A stretch of DNA of 64,000 nt from DASQPR01 sp963836785 (GTDB lineage Bacteria > Actinomycetota > Actinomycetes > Mycobacteriales > Micromonosporaceae), in the NCBI GenBank assembly GCA_963836785.1, contig CAWIKW010000001.1, positions 434,001-498,000 on the forward strand. Reading direction: 5' to 3'. Positions 25,413-34,051 of this stretch are shown piece by piece. Below the pieces are notes generated by a model. It worked only from the letters and a program-made list of their open reading frames with translations, ran no database searches and was not told the origin of the DNA. The position numbers were made by a program, and so were the translations under genes. The stretch's first letter is position 1. Each line of letters begins with the position of its first letter.

Positions 25413-26332
25413 TCAGCCCTTTACCCCACCCTCATTCGCGCCACGAATGAAGAACCGTTGGAATATCAGGAAGATGATCGCGACCGGGATCGTCGCGAGC
25501 AACGCGGCGCCGAGCTTCAGCGGATACTGCGTGCCGGCGCCGAGCGATCCACTCACCAGGTTGGCCAGGCCGCGCGGCAACGTGAACAGCGACGGGCTCT
25601 GCACCGAGACGAGAGTCGACGGGAACTCGTTCCACGATCCCTGGAACGACAGGATCGTGAGCGTGATGAGAGCCGGCCGCACCATCGGCAACACGACCGA
25701 CCAATATGTACGGAAGATGCCGGCGCCGTCGATCCGGGCCGCCTCCTCCATCTCGACCGACACCATTTCGAACGACTGCTTCATGATGAAGATGCCGGCC
25801 GCGTCCACCAGCAGCGGCAGGATCAGCGCCGGATAGCTGTTGTAGAGACCGAGTTGGTTCAGCACGAGAAACTTCGGGATCAGCAGCACCACACCGGGCA
25901 CGCTCATCACCGCGAGGACGGCCGCGAAGATGGCCGCGCGACCACGGAACTTCAAGCGAGCCAGCGCATAGCCGGCCAGCGAGTCGAAGAAGACGCGGCC
26001 GACCGTCACGAGCACCGTGACCAGGACGGAATTCAGCATCCACCGCGGGAAGTCGGTGCCGTCGAAGATGTGCAGGAAACTCGTGTCGGAGAAGGGATGC
26101 GGAACCGGTGACAGCGGATTTGCCTGGGCGTCCGCGTCGGTCTTGAAGGCGCTCGCGAGTTGGATGACGAACGGATAGAGGAAGATCAGCGAGAAGGCTA
26201 CGAGGACTGCGTAGCCGGCGATGCGGGTTGACGAATCCGCCGGCGACGCGGACCGGCGTCGTGGACGGCCGACGGCCGGCCCTTACTAGGCGCCGACTCC
26301 GGAACGGTCAGCGTCGGGCTTGACACGGACAT
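25413..26332 (-). CDS. Carbohydrate ABC transporter permease (MalG-type), frameshifted
   Basis: From 26284 down to 25413 the frame encodes a MalG-like permease: RIAGYAVLVAFSLIFLYPFV as first membrane segment, then NSVLVTVLVTV, EEAARIDGAG (EAA loop) and VPVAIIFLIFQRFFI. This frame has no ATG, GTG or TTG before the ATG at 26039, which would remove the first membrane segment. A start with an excellent AAGGAGG site exists at 26332, but in another frame: it encodes 44 residues ending SPATQSS with a stop at 26198. Removing one base's worth of shift between about 26280 and 26200 joins them into a normal-length permease. Either a sequencing indel or a real mutation. It overlaps the MalF-type gene by 47 bp. 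Confidence 0.8.
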
Positions 26333-27689
26333 GCTCGCCTCCTTCCCACGGACCGAATAGGCCGGAGGATCCAATTGGACCGGATGGACTGCTGGGGCCG
26401 GTCGGGTTGATCGGCACTCCCCCACGACGGCCGAACCAGCCCCGCCGACCGCCGGCCGGCTTGTCGCGATCTCGCATGACCCATCGCTGGAACAGCGTCA
26501 TGATGACGATGATCAGGAACAGGATGAACGAGATGGCCGCGCCCGAGCCGTAGTTGAAGTCGCTGAACGCTGTTCGGTAGGAGAGGAACGCCGGTGTGAG
26601 CGTGGTCTTGGCCGGAGCACCCTGGGTCATCACGTAAACCTGGTCGAAGACCTGCCAGGTGCCGATGAGTCCGAGCGTGATGACGAGGAAGAGCGTCGGC
26701 TTCAGTTGCGGCAGCGTGACGTAACGCAGGCGCTGCCACCGGCTCGCGCCGTCGATCATGCTGGCCTCGTCCACCTCGATCGGCAGGTTCTGCAATGCCG
26801 CCAGGAACATCAGCATGAACGTGCCACTGGTCGTCCACACGACGAGCGTGATGACCGCACACATCGCGACGCTCGGCCCGGCCAACCATTCCCAGGTCGA
26901 CAAGCCGAACAAATGGGAATTGGCCAACACGGCCGGGGGGTTGTCGTTGCTCACCCCGACCGCGCCGAGAATGATGTGCAGCACGCCGCGCGGGTCGGAG
27001 AACCACTGCGGACCCTTGATGCCAAACAGTCTCAGCAGCGCGTTGATCGCGCCGCCGTTGGTGAACAGGAACAGGAACACCACGCTGATCGCGACCGAGC
27101 TGGTCACGGACGGGAAGTAGAACGCTGTGCGGAAGAAACCCTTGCCGCGCAACAGACGTCCGTTGACGACGAGCGCCAAACCCAACGCCAGGACGGTTTG
27201 CAACGGGACGACGAGGATCACGTAGTAGAAAGTGTTGCGAATGCTCGTCATGAAGTCTTCGCGGGCGAGACCGTCGACCGTGAACAAACTCGTGTAGTTC
27301 TTCGCGCCCGCCAGCGGTACACCCGACGCGAAGGGGCTGCCCTGGCCGTTCCAGCTGGTGAAGCTGACGAACAGCGCCATTAGGATCGGCAACAGCAGAA
27401 AGATACCGAGAATGACGATAACCGGAGCGACGAACGTCCAGCCGGCAATGCCCTGCCGGCCGTAGATGCCGTTGAAGCGCCGCCGCCGGGACGGTCCGCC
27501 CGCCCGTCGCGGGCCGTCGCCAGGACCGCCCGCCGGTACGGACGGACGTTGTTTCGTTGCCACGTCGACCGTTCGAGATGACAGCCCGTCTGGCTCCACC
27601 GCCGAGTCGCGCCTCGGCTGTGGCGTACCGGCGTGGGCAACGCCCGCCGGGCCCGGCGGCTGACCGTCGTCCGATGACATCGTCGTCAC
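26286..27689 (-). CDS. Carbohydrate ABC transporter permease (MalF-type)
   Basis: A 467-residue inner-membrane permease of a CUT1 sugar importer. The first 85 residues are hydrophilic and Pro/Gly-rich, then six membrane segments start at GIAGWTFVAPVIVILGIFLLL. The EAA loop is EVDEASMIDGASRWQRLRYVTLPQLKP near residue 340. The C-terminal tail (about 60 residues, Pro/Gly/Ser-rich) is unusually long. The GTG at 27689 lies 6 bases after GAAGGG; an ATG three codons later is possible. It is separated from the binding-protein gene by 120 bp containing hairpins and overlaps the MalG-type gene. Confidence 0.92.
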   Translation of the reverse strand: MTTMSSDDGQPPGPAGVAHAGTPQPRRDSAVEPDGLSSRTVDVATKQRPSVPAGGPGDGPRRAGGPSRRRRFNGIYGRQGIAGWTFVAPVIVILGIFLLLPILMALFVSFTSWNGQGSPFASGVPLAGAKNYTSLFTVDGLAREDFMTSIRNTFYYVILVVPLQTVLALGLALVVNGRLLRGKGFFRTAFYFPSVTSSVAISVVFLFLFTNGGAINALLRLFGIKGPQWFSDPRGVLHIILGAVGVSNDNPPAVLANSHLFGLSTWEWLAGPSVAMCAVITLVVWTTSGTFMLMFLAALQNLPIEVDEASMIDGASRWQRLRYVTLPQLKPTLFLVITLGLIGTWQVFDQVYVMTQGAPAKTTLTPAFLSYRTAFSDFNYGSGAAISFILFLIIVIMTLFQRWVMRDRDKPAGGRRGWFGRRGGVPINPTGPSSPSGPIGSSGLFGPWEGGEHVRVKPDADRSGVGA

Positions 27690-27753
27690 CACGATCCCTT
27701 CGCTGTTACGGCCACCCGGTGGGTGACCGCGTAGCTCGCGCACGGTCGGGACG

Positions 27754-27801
27754 ACCGGCGCCAAGCGGCGCCGGTGTGGCGGGTTTCCCCACCACACCGG
27801 C
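27754..27801 (-). promoter_or_regulatory. Two overlapping, mutually exclusive hairpins
   Basis: On the transcript, stem 1 pairs the complements of GCCGGTGTGG (27770-27779) and CCACACCGGC (27792-27801), 10 bp with a 12-base loop. Stem 2 pairs ACCGGCGCC (27754-27762) and GGCGCCGGT (27767-27775), 9 bp with a 4-base loop. They share 27770-27775, so only one can form at a time. The location after the binding-protein stop fits differential expression or attenuation. Confidence 0.7.
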
Positions 27802-27809
27802 TCGCCAAA

Positions 27810-29054
27810 CTAGCTCTTCAGCGCCGATGCAAGGTTGTTCTGCAACCGTTGCAGGATCGCTTGTGGACTACCGCCGGACAGACCGCCGAGTTGGCTGTCG
27901 AAGTCGGACAAAACCGAGGCGACCTTCGGGGAGTTCACCGGGCCTTGGGCATACTGTGCACCGTCGATGAACGCGGCGTCACCCGGGAACTGCTGCAGGT
28001 ACTGGTCTTTAGCCGACTGGCGGGACGGCATGACGCCGAACGCCTTTGCGAACGACAGCTGCTGGTCCTTCGCGACCATCGCCTCGACGAACTTGATCGC
28101 CTGCTCCTTGTACTGGCTCTTGGCCGAGATGCCCCAGCACTGGGTGAACGACAGCGTGCCCTGGCCGGCCGGTCCAGCCGGGAGCGGCTTCACCTCGTAC
28201 TTGATCTTCGGGTAGTCGGTCTGCATCGCGCCACGGATCCAGTTGCCCTCCATGGCCATCGCCGTCTTGCCCTTGCCGAATGCCTCGCCACCCCAGCCGG
28301 CGTCAACCTGCTTCGGGTAGACCGCGAGGCCCTGCTTGAGCATGCTCTGTACGAACGTCAAGGCCTGCACGTTCTGCGACGAGTCGGCGGTGGCCTGGGT
28401 GCCGTCCTTGTTGACCAGCCAGCCACCGTTCTCGACCATGAATGCACCGAGCCGGTCACGCGTGTCGGCGGTCGCGAGCGGGGTGATCTTGGCCGCCTTC
28501 AGCTTCTTCGACACGGTCATCAGCTGGTCCCACGTCGTTGGAATGTCGGCGTCGGTCAGGTGTGCCTTCGCCCAGAGGTCGGTGTTGATCTCCAGCGCGA
28601 GCGTCGAGAAGTCCTTGGGGATGCAGTAGAGCTGTCCCTTGTACGTGAACGCGTTGCGCAGCGACTGGTAGAAGTCGTTCGCGTCGGGGACCTGGCTGCC
28701 GTACGAGTAGAGCGCGCCGACACTGGCGTAGTCGGCGAACCGGGACGCGTCGACGTAGAACACATCTGGTGGCGTGCCACCGGCGAACGCCTGGCCGAGC
28801 TGCTGTGCGATGTCCTGTGCCGGCGTCACGGTGACCTTGTTGCCGGTGCTGGACGCGAACGCCGCGGCGGCGTCCGTGACGGCCTTCGTTTCCGCGTCAC
28901 CGGATGACGCGATGAGGACCTGCAGGTTCGCCGGGCCGGCCGTCTTCTGTGGTGCCGACTTGGAACTGTTGAAACTGCTGCCGCACGCCGCGCTGGCGAG
29001 CACGAGAGCGGTGGCGGCTAATGCCAAGCCGCCTCTGCGGAGTCGTCTTGTCAT
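27810..29054 (-). CDS. Carbohydrate ABC transporter substrate-binding lipoprotein
   Basis: A 414-residue lipoprotein of the CUT1/MalE-like family. Signal: MTRRLRRGG, a hydrophobic core, lipobox LASAAC. The mature part has the usual family features: TDAAAAFASSTGNKVTV, PPDVFYVDASRFADYASVGAL, IPKDFSTLALEINTDLW and AMEGNWIRG. AAAGGAGGG lies 9 bases before the ATG. It precedes the two permease genes and follows lacI-family gene by 61 bp. The sugar is unknown; two debranching-type glycosidases at the flanks point to an alpha-glucan oligosaccharide. No ATPase gene is present, so a shared MsiK-type ATPase elsewhere in the genome probably energises it. Confidence 0.92.
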   Translation of the reverse strand: MTRRLRRGGLALAATALVLASAACGSSFNSSKSAPQKTAGPANLQVLIASSGDAETKAVTDAAAAFASSTGNKVTVTPAQDIAQQLGQAFAGGTPPDVFYVDASRFADYASVGALYSYGSQVPDANDFYQSLRNAFTYKGQLYCIPKDFSTLALEINTDLWAKAHLTDADIPTTWDQLMTVSKKLKAAKITPLATADTRDRLGAFMVENGGWLVNKDGTQATADSSQNVQALTFVQSMLKQGLAVYPKQVDAGWGGEAFGKGKTAMAMEGNWIRGAMQTDYPKIKYEVKPLPAGPAGQGTLSFTQCWGISAKSQYKEQAIKFVEAMVAKDQQLSFAKAFGVMPSRQSAKDQYLQQFPGDAAFIDGAQYAQGPVNSPKVASVLSDFDSQLGGLSGGSPQAILQRLQNNLASALKS

Positions 29055-29115
29055 GGGTGTTGTCCCTCCTTTGGGGGGTGACCTATGGGGGGTGACGTAC
29101 GAGGGGGTGGCGACG

Positions 29116-30474
29116 TCAACCGGAATCCCGGACGACCAGATGCGGCCGGAGCAGGATGCGCCGGGCCGCGGGGTCGATCCGGGCGGTCGCGCCGCCGGAG
29201 CCATATGTGGTGTTGTTTGACCTGCCGTTGTTCGGGCGTGCTTCGGCGCTGGAACTTTCGATGGAACTCTTGGTGCCGGGGAGTGAGTCGTCGGTTGGTG
29301 CTGCATCGATGGGCGAGACATCGGCCGGCGCGACGTCGGTGATGCCGGCGAACGATTCGTTTCCGGCGGCGGCGATATCGAAACCGTCGGTCTCAAGGCC
29401 ACCAGCACCGAGACCGCGGGCATTGAGACCGGCGGCATCGAGACCACCGACACCGAGACCACGGGCATCGCCGTCCCGCGATTGCCGCGGTATGCCCGCG
29501 CCGTCGTCGGCCGACCGGCTGCCGGCGGCCGGGGCGATCGCACGGTCGCCCAGGACGAGCGACAGCGTGCGGATGCATTCCGTGGCGACCTCGGCGAGCG
29601 GCTGCCGGACGCTTGACAGCCCGGCCGCCTGCGCCATCGGGGTGTCGTCGAAGCCGATGGCGGCGAGGCCACCGGTGCGCACCTCGCCCGCGCGCCAGGC
29701 CCCGATCGCCAGCGGGTCGCTGGCACACACCACGGCGCTCGGTGGATCCGGCTCGGCCAGCAGATCGCGAGCGAGCCGCTCGCCCTCGGCGATGCCGTCC
29801 AGCGCGTGCCGGGCGAGGCCGTCGATGGCCAGACCGTGCGCCGCCATCGTGGTCGCCCAGCCGGATCGGCGGTCGTCACCGACGCCCGACCCGGGCGGCC
29901 ACCCGAGAAACGCGATGCGTCGGTGGCCGGCGGCGATCAGATGCTCGGTCGCGGTCGCGGTGCCGGCGGCACCGTCGACGTCGACCCAGCTGTGCCGCTG
30001 TTGCGCACCCCACGGCCGACCGAACGTCGTGAACGGCACGTCGTGCGCGAGCAGCCAGGCCGTGCGGGCGTCGTGGTAGTGCGTCTGCGTGAGCACGAAG
30101 CCGTCGAGTGCGTACGTCGCGAGCAGTTCGTCGTACGTCGCGATCTCGGCGTCGTCGTCGGCCGCCGTGTAGAGGACGATCCGGTAGCCGGCCGGGGCCG
30201 CCGTCTCGGTGAGGCCGTGTAGGAAACGGTCGAGCACGGCGGCCTCGATGCCGTTGCGGACCGGGTCGATCCGTACGCCGATCAGCCGCGACCGGCCCGT
30301 ACGCATCTGCCGGGCGGCGAGATTCGTGCGGTAGCCGAGCTTCTCGATGGCCGCGATGACCCGTGCCCGCGTCTCGTCACGCACCATATCGGGCGCATTG
30401 AGGACATTGGACACCGTCTGTCGCGAGACATTAGCGTGTCTCGCCACAGTGGCAATCGTGACCTTTGACGGCAT
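29116..30474 (-). CDS. LacI-family regulator with repeat-derived insertion
   Basis: A 452-residue repressor, about 110 longer than usual. The N-terminal HTH is intact (VTIATVARHANVSRQTVSNVLN), and the periplasmic-binding-like sensor domain runs to IRTLSLVLGDRAIAP near residue 320. A low-complexity Gly/Ala/Ser-rich insert of about 115 residues follows, after which the standard C-terminal strand RILLRPHLVVRDSG resumes. The insert includes a 15-bp DNA minisatellite. The ATG at 30474 follows GGGGA. Operators with a TTGATCGATCAA core lie just upstream, so it probably represses itself, the transporter operon and the divergent glycosidase gene until its sugar binds. Confidence 0.9.
   Translation of the reverse strand: MPSKVTIATVARHANVSRQTVSNVLNAPDMVRDETRARVIAAIEKLGYRTNLAARQMRTGRSRLIGVRIDPVRNGIEAAVLDRFLHGLTETAAPAGYRIVLYTAADDDAEIATYDELLATYALDGFVLTQTHYHDARTAWLLAHDVPFTTFGRPWGAQQRHSWVDVDGAAGTATATEHLIAAGHRRIAFLGWPPGSGVGDDRRSGWATTMAAHGLAIDGLARHALDGIAEGERLARDLLAEPDPPSAVVCASDPLAIGAWRAGEVRTGGLAAIGFDDTPMAQAAGLSSVRQPLAEVATECIRTLSLVLGDRAIAPAAGSRSADDGAGIPRQSRDGDARGLGVGGLDAAGLNARGLGAGGLETDGFDIAAAGNESFAGITDVAPADVSPIDAAPTDDSLPGTKSSIESSSAEARPNNGRSNNTTYGSGGATARIDPAARRILLRPHLVVRDSG
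29395..29469. repeat. 15-bp minisatellite within the lacI-family gene
   Basis: Five degenerate copies of GAGACCGCGGGCATC, encoding the Gly-Leu-rich part of the insert (GLGVGG, AGLNARGLGAGG). In-frame, so copy changes lengthen the protein without breaking it. Confidence 0.85.
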
Positions 30475-30492
30475 ACGTCCCCGCCTACTCAG

Positions 30493-30575
30493 TTTTATCA
30501 ATAGAAGAGGGGGTTTATCGATCAAGAGGGGTTTGATCGATCAAGAGGTTGTGCGTCATCATTGGATCGTTCAAG
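30493..30575. promoter_or_regulatory. Cluster of LacI-type operators
   Basis: A perfect palindrome TTGATCGATCAA lies at 30533-30544 and a one-mismatch copy TTTATCGATCAA at 30514-30525. Weaker related sites are TTTTATCAATAG near 30494 and TTGGATCGTTCAA at 30563-30575. Spacing between the two strong sites is 19 bp. They lie between the LacI-family gene and the divergent glycosidase gene. Confidence 0.8.
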
Positions 30576-30720
30576 TTACCGGGATGTTTCGAACTGTCTC
30601 GCCGTACGGGCCAGTTGTCAAGTCCGAGAAGTCACGTCAGCCGATGCCGTAGGGTCGCCGCAGGTGGTACGAGTAGCCAGGCGCCCCGATCGGCCGATGT
30701 GGACACGAGGTGGAGGTGCG

Positions 30721-32991
30721 ATGCCGCCGTCCGACGCCAGCGGTGTTCCCGAAACGACCGATCCGGACCGCTCACACGCTGGGGAAATACCGAGCCCGCG
30801 TGAAGAGCCGTTGCCACCGCCGGGCCACGCGGTGCCGGCACCGATCCATCCGCTGGTCGCGTCCGTGGCCGCGCCGGCGTGCGCGCTCGGCGACCCGGAC
30901 GGGCAGATCCGGCCCGCGGGGGTGCAAGGTCTCTACGTCGGCGATACGCGAGCGCTGCGCCAGGCGACGATCACAGTGGCCGGCGCCGAGATCGACGCGC
31001 TGGGTTGGCGCCACACCGGACCCGGCGTGACGACGTTCTTCGGCACTCTGCGCCACGTCGGCGATCCGATACCCGACCCGACTGTGCGGCTCGATCGGAC
31101 CCGTAGCGTCCGGCCGGACGGTATGGACGAGACCATCCGAGTTCGCTCCACCGCGACCGCGCCGGTACGGCTGACCATCGCCGTACGCCTGAACTGCGAT
31201 CTGACCCCCATGGAGTGGGCACGAGCCGGCCGGACCCGACCGGCGAGCGCCGTCCACCCGGACAGCGGTGACGCCGGCACCGGCACGAGCCGCCTGGTCT
31301 GGTCCGACGCGGGCGTGACGGTCACCGTCGCGGCCGACCGGGCGACGGTCGATCCGGACACCGCGACAGTGCGCTGGCAGGTTGAGCTGCGCACCGACGA
31401 AGAGATCACGCTTCGCTGGTCGGCGCAGGTCCGCGACCGGGCTCCGCTGCTCCTGGCGGCCCGTACGCCGACGGACTGGGCCCGGCCCAGCATCGACGCC
31501 GCCGACCCACGGATCGGACGCCTCGTCGGTCAGGCGCTCGACGACCTGGCATCGTTGCGCCTCACCGAGCTGTCCAGTCCGAACGACGTGTTCATCGCCG
31601 CCGGCGTGCCCTGGTTCCTCACGCTGTTCGGCCGCGACAGCATCTGGGCGGCCCGGATGATGTTGCCGGTCGGCACCGGCGTGGCCGAAGGCACGCTTCG
31701 CACGCTCGCCCGCAGACAGGGCACCCAGCTGGACGACGCGTCGGGTGAGGCGCCCGGCAAGATCATGCATGAACTCCGTCGTCACGACACCCGCATCGGC
31801 CTGCCGGCCGCGCCGTCGGCCGACGCCAACGCGCCGTCGGTCTACTACGGCACGATCGACGCGACGCTGTTGTGGATCAGTCTGCTGGCCGACGCGTGGC
31901 GCTGGGGCCTGGCCGACGACGTCGTCGTCAGCCTCCTGCCCCATGTCCGCCGAGCGCTGACGTGGCTCGGTCGTTATGCCGACCCCAACGGCGACGGCTT
32001 CATCGAATACCTCGACGTCTCCGGACGAGGCCTCGCCAACCAGGGCTGGAAGGACTCCGGGACGGCCGTCCGCTTCCACGACGGGTCGATGGCGACGCCA
32101 CCGATCGCCCTGTGTGAAGTGCAGGCGTACGCGCATCGGGCCGCGCTCGACGCCGCCGCGCTGCTGGAAGCCTTCGGCAACAACGGATTCCGGGACCGAG
32201 ACGGCGAACTCGGCCGGTCCGGGCGCGACGATGCGCGCTTCGACGACCCGGATCACTGGCGGGCGTACGCCGCCGAGCTCGCGGACGCCTTCCGCCAGCG
32301 CTTCTGGGTATCCGGACCGCTCGGCGACTACCCGGCCCAGGGCCTCGACGGCGAGGGCCGCCCGATCGACGCGCTGACGAGCAACATCGGACACCTTCTC
32401 GGCACCGGTCTCCTGTCGCCGGTCGAGGAGGCCACGGTCGCCCGGCGGCTCGCGGCACCTGAGCTCTCCGGCGGCTACGGTCTTCGGACGATGTCCACAC
32501 TCGACGGCGCGTACGACCCGTTGACGTACCACTGTGGCTCGATCTGGCCGCACGATACGGCAATTGCGTTGCTCGGTCTGGCGTCGATGGCGCCCGATCC
32601 GGACGCTCGGGCCGCCGGCGCCATTCTCGCGGACGGTTTGCTCGCCGCGGCCGAAGCGTTCGACTACCGCCTGCCCGAGCTCTACAGCGGCGATGCCCGC
32701 GACGAGGTCGGGCGACCGCTTCCGCATCCGGCGGCGTGCCGCCCGCAGGCCTGGTCGGCCGCGGCCGGGATCGCGTTGCTCCAGGCGCTCCTGGGTCTGC
32801 GGGTGGACGTGCCGGGCGGTCATCTGTCGGTGATGCCGATGGTGGCCACCCCGATGCGGGTTCGCGGCCTGCGCGTCGGTGACCGGATCGTCGAGGTCGT
32901 CATGGACGCCGACGGCCGGGTGGACATCACCGGAGAGGGCCGGCCAATCGACTCGACAGGACGAACGCTGGGCGCTGCGCCCCATCGCTGA
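30721..32991 (+). CDS. Glycogen-debranching-like glycosidase (amylo-1,6-glucosidase type) 2
   Basis: A 756-residue paralogue of the enzyme at 23140. N-terminal beta-sandwich about 50-270 (GVQGLYVGDTRALRQ), then an (alpha/alpha)6 catalytic domain: WFLTLFGRDSIWAARMM, NQGWKDSGTAVRF, SNIGHLLGTGL, SIWPHDTAIALLGL, PELYSGDAR and CRPQAWSAAAG. Compared with paralogue 1 it has a 40-residue Pro-rich start and a Gly/Arg/Asp-rich insert near residue 495. GGAGG lies 5 bases before the ATG. It is divergent from the LacI-family gene across the operator cluster, so it is probably co-induced with the transporter. Cytosolic; linkage specificity unknown. Confidence 0.88.
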   Translation: MPPSDASGVPETTDPDRSHAGEIPSPREEPLPPPGHAVPAPIHPLVASVAAPACALGDPDGQIRPAGVQGLYVGDTRALRQATITVAGAEIDALGWRHTGPGVTTFFGTLRHVGDPIPDPTVRLDRTRSVRPDGMDETIRVRSTATAPVRLTIAVRLNCDLTPMEWARAGRTRPASAVHPDSGDAGTGTSRLVWSDAGVTVTVAADRATVDPDTATVRWQVELRTDEEITLRWSAQVRDRAPLLLAARTPTDWARPSIDAADPRIGRLVGQALDDLASLRLTELSSPNDVFIAAGVPWFLTLFGRDSIWAARMMLPVGTGVAEGTLRTLARRQGTQLDDASGEAPGKIMHELRRHDTRIGLPAAPSADANAPSVYYGTIDATLLWISLLADAWRWGLADDVVVSLLPHVRRALTWLGRYADPNGDGFIEYLDVSGRGLANQGWKDSGTAVRFHDGSMATPPIALCEVQAYAHRAALDAAALLEAFGNNGFRDRDGELGRSGRDDARFDDPDHWRAYAAELADAFRQRFWVSGPLGDYPAQGLDGEGRPIDALTSNIGHLLGTGLLSPVEEATVARRLAAPELSGGYGLRTMSTLDGAYDPLTYHCGSIWPHDTAIALLGLASMAPDPDARAAGAILADGLLAAAEAFDYRLPELYSGDARDEVGRPLPHPAACRPQAWSAAAGIALLQALLGLRVDVPGGHLSVMPMVATPMRVRGLRVGDRIVEVVMDADGRVDITGEGRPIDSTGRTLGAAPHR

Positions 32992-33237
32992 GATCCCGCC
33001 GCCGAGAACCCACCCGCGAACGCACAGCCGATGGCGTGGACCGCGCCGGTCAGTCCGCGGTACGGGCGTCCGGCAGCCATGATCTGAGCAGACACGACTG
33101 ACACTTTCGACCGATTTACGGTATACGGTGAGATCATGGCGCGCTCACCGGGGAACGCCACGCTTGTGCCGGTCGCCCCCACATCGACCCTCTTTGGTGT
33201 CTCGATGCCGACATCGCCCTATGGCACACTGGCTGCC

Positions 33238-34044
33238 GTGACGCGACCGAGCTGGGCGCCTAGCGGCGTGGATATCGAAAAGCCGAGTGTCGCCCGCGTC
33301 TATGACTACTATCTCGGCGGATCACACAATTTCGCCGCTGACCGCGAGTTCGCCGACAAGGTCATCGCCGCCGTGCCGGACGCACTCTGGGTCGTCCAGG
33401 AAAACCGCGCCTTCCTGCGCCGGGCCGTCCGTTTCCTGCTGAGCCAGGGCGTCGACCAGTTCATCGATCTCGGTTCCGGCATCCCGACCGTCGGCGACGT
33501 CCACGAGGTCGCGGCGGCAATCAACCCGTCAGCCCGCACCGTCTACGTTGACCATGACCCGGTCGCCGTCGCGCACAGCCGCGCCATCCTGTCCGGCAAC
33601 GCTAACGCCACAGTGCACGCCGGCGATCTGAAAGAACCGGATGCCGTGCTGTCGGATCCAGCCATCGGCGCGCTCCTCGACATGTCGCGCCCGGTCGGGA
33701 TACTGATGATCGCGGTCCTGCATTTCATCCCGCGCGATGAGGAGGCACTCGCTGTGGTGAAGTCGTGGGCGGAGCATGTGGTGCCGGGTAGCTATCTCGC
33801 CATCACACACGGCAGTGCCGACCGGATGACCGACGGGGCTCGGGAGACCGAGTCGCTTTACAACCGCGCCGTCGCGTCCTTGACGATGCGCACGTACGAC
33901 GAGGTGGTGGCACTATTCACCGGCGAGACGCTGATCGACCCCGGTGTAGTCCAGATCCCTTACTGGCGACCCGATCAACCCGACGATCTCGGCTCGGAAG
34001 TGGCCCGCTATCCGGGCTACGCCGGCGTCGCGCGGATCGACTAG
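33238..34044 (+). CDS. DUF574-type SAM-dependent methyltransferase
   Basis: A 268-residue member of the actinobacterial DUF574 (PF04672) family. The start RPSWAPSGVDIEKPSVARVYDYYLGGSHNFAADRE is the conserved family N-terminus, followed by a Rossmann SAM site FIDLGSGIPTVG, acidic VYVDHDPVAV and ILMIAVLHFIP. GTG at 33238 is preferred since it gives family-normal length and starts at the conserved block; an ATG at 33136 would add 34 unconserved residues, though it has a weak GGTGAG site. The gene for a GGDEF/EAL protein follows after 7 bp, so the two are probably co-transcribed. The methyl acceptor of this family is not established to my knowledge. Confidence 0.87.
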   Translation: MTRPSWAPSGVDIEKPSVARVYDYYLGGSHNFAADREFADKVIAAVPDALWVVQENRAFLRRAVRFLLSQGVDQFIDLGSGIPTVGDVHEVAAAINPSARTVYVDHDPVAVAHSRAILSGNANATVHAGDLKEPDAVLSDPAIGALLDMSRPVGILMIAVLHFIPRDEEALAVVKSWAEHVVPGSYLAITHGSADRMTDGARETESLYNRAVASLTMRTYDEVVALFTGETLIDPGVVQIPYWRPDQPDDLGSEVARYPGYAGVARID

Positions 34045-34051
34045 GCCTGCG

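Noticed and set aside
26198..26332. Programmed ribosomal frameshift in the MalG-type gene
   Set aside because: I see no slippery heptamer or strong pseudoknot at the place where the frames meet; a simple indel explains it better, though not excluded.
27810..29879. 689-residue binding protein with long N-terminal extension
   Set aside because: The region upstream of 29054 antisenses the lacI-type gene and lacks a signal; the lipoprotein signal begins at 29054.
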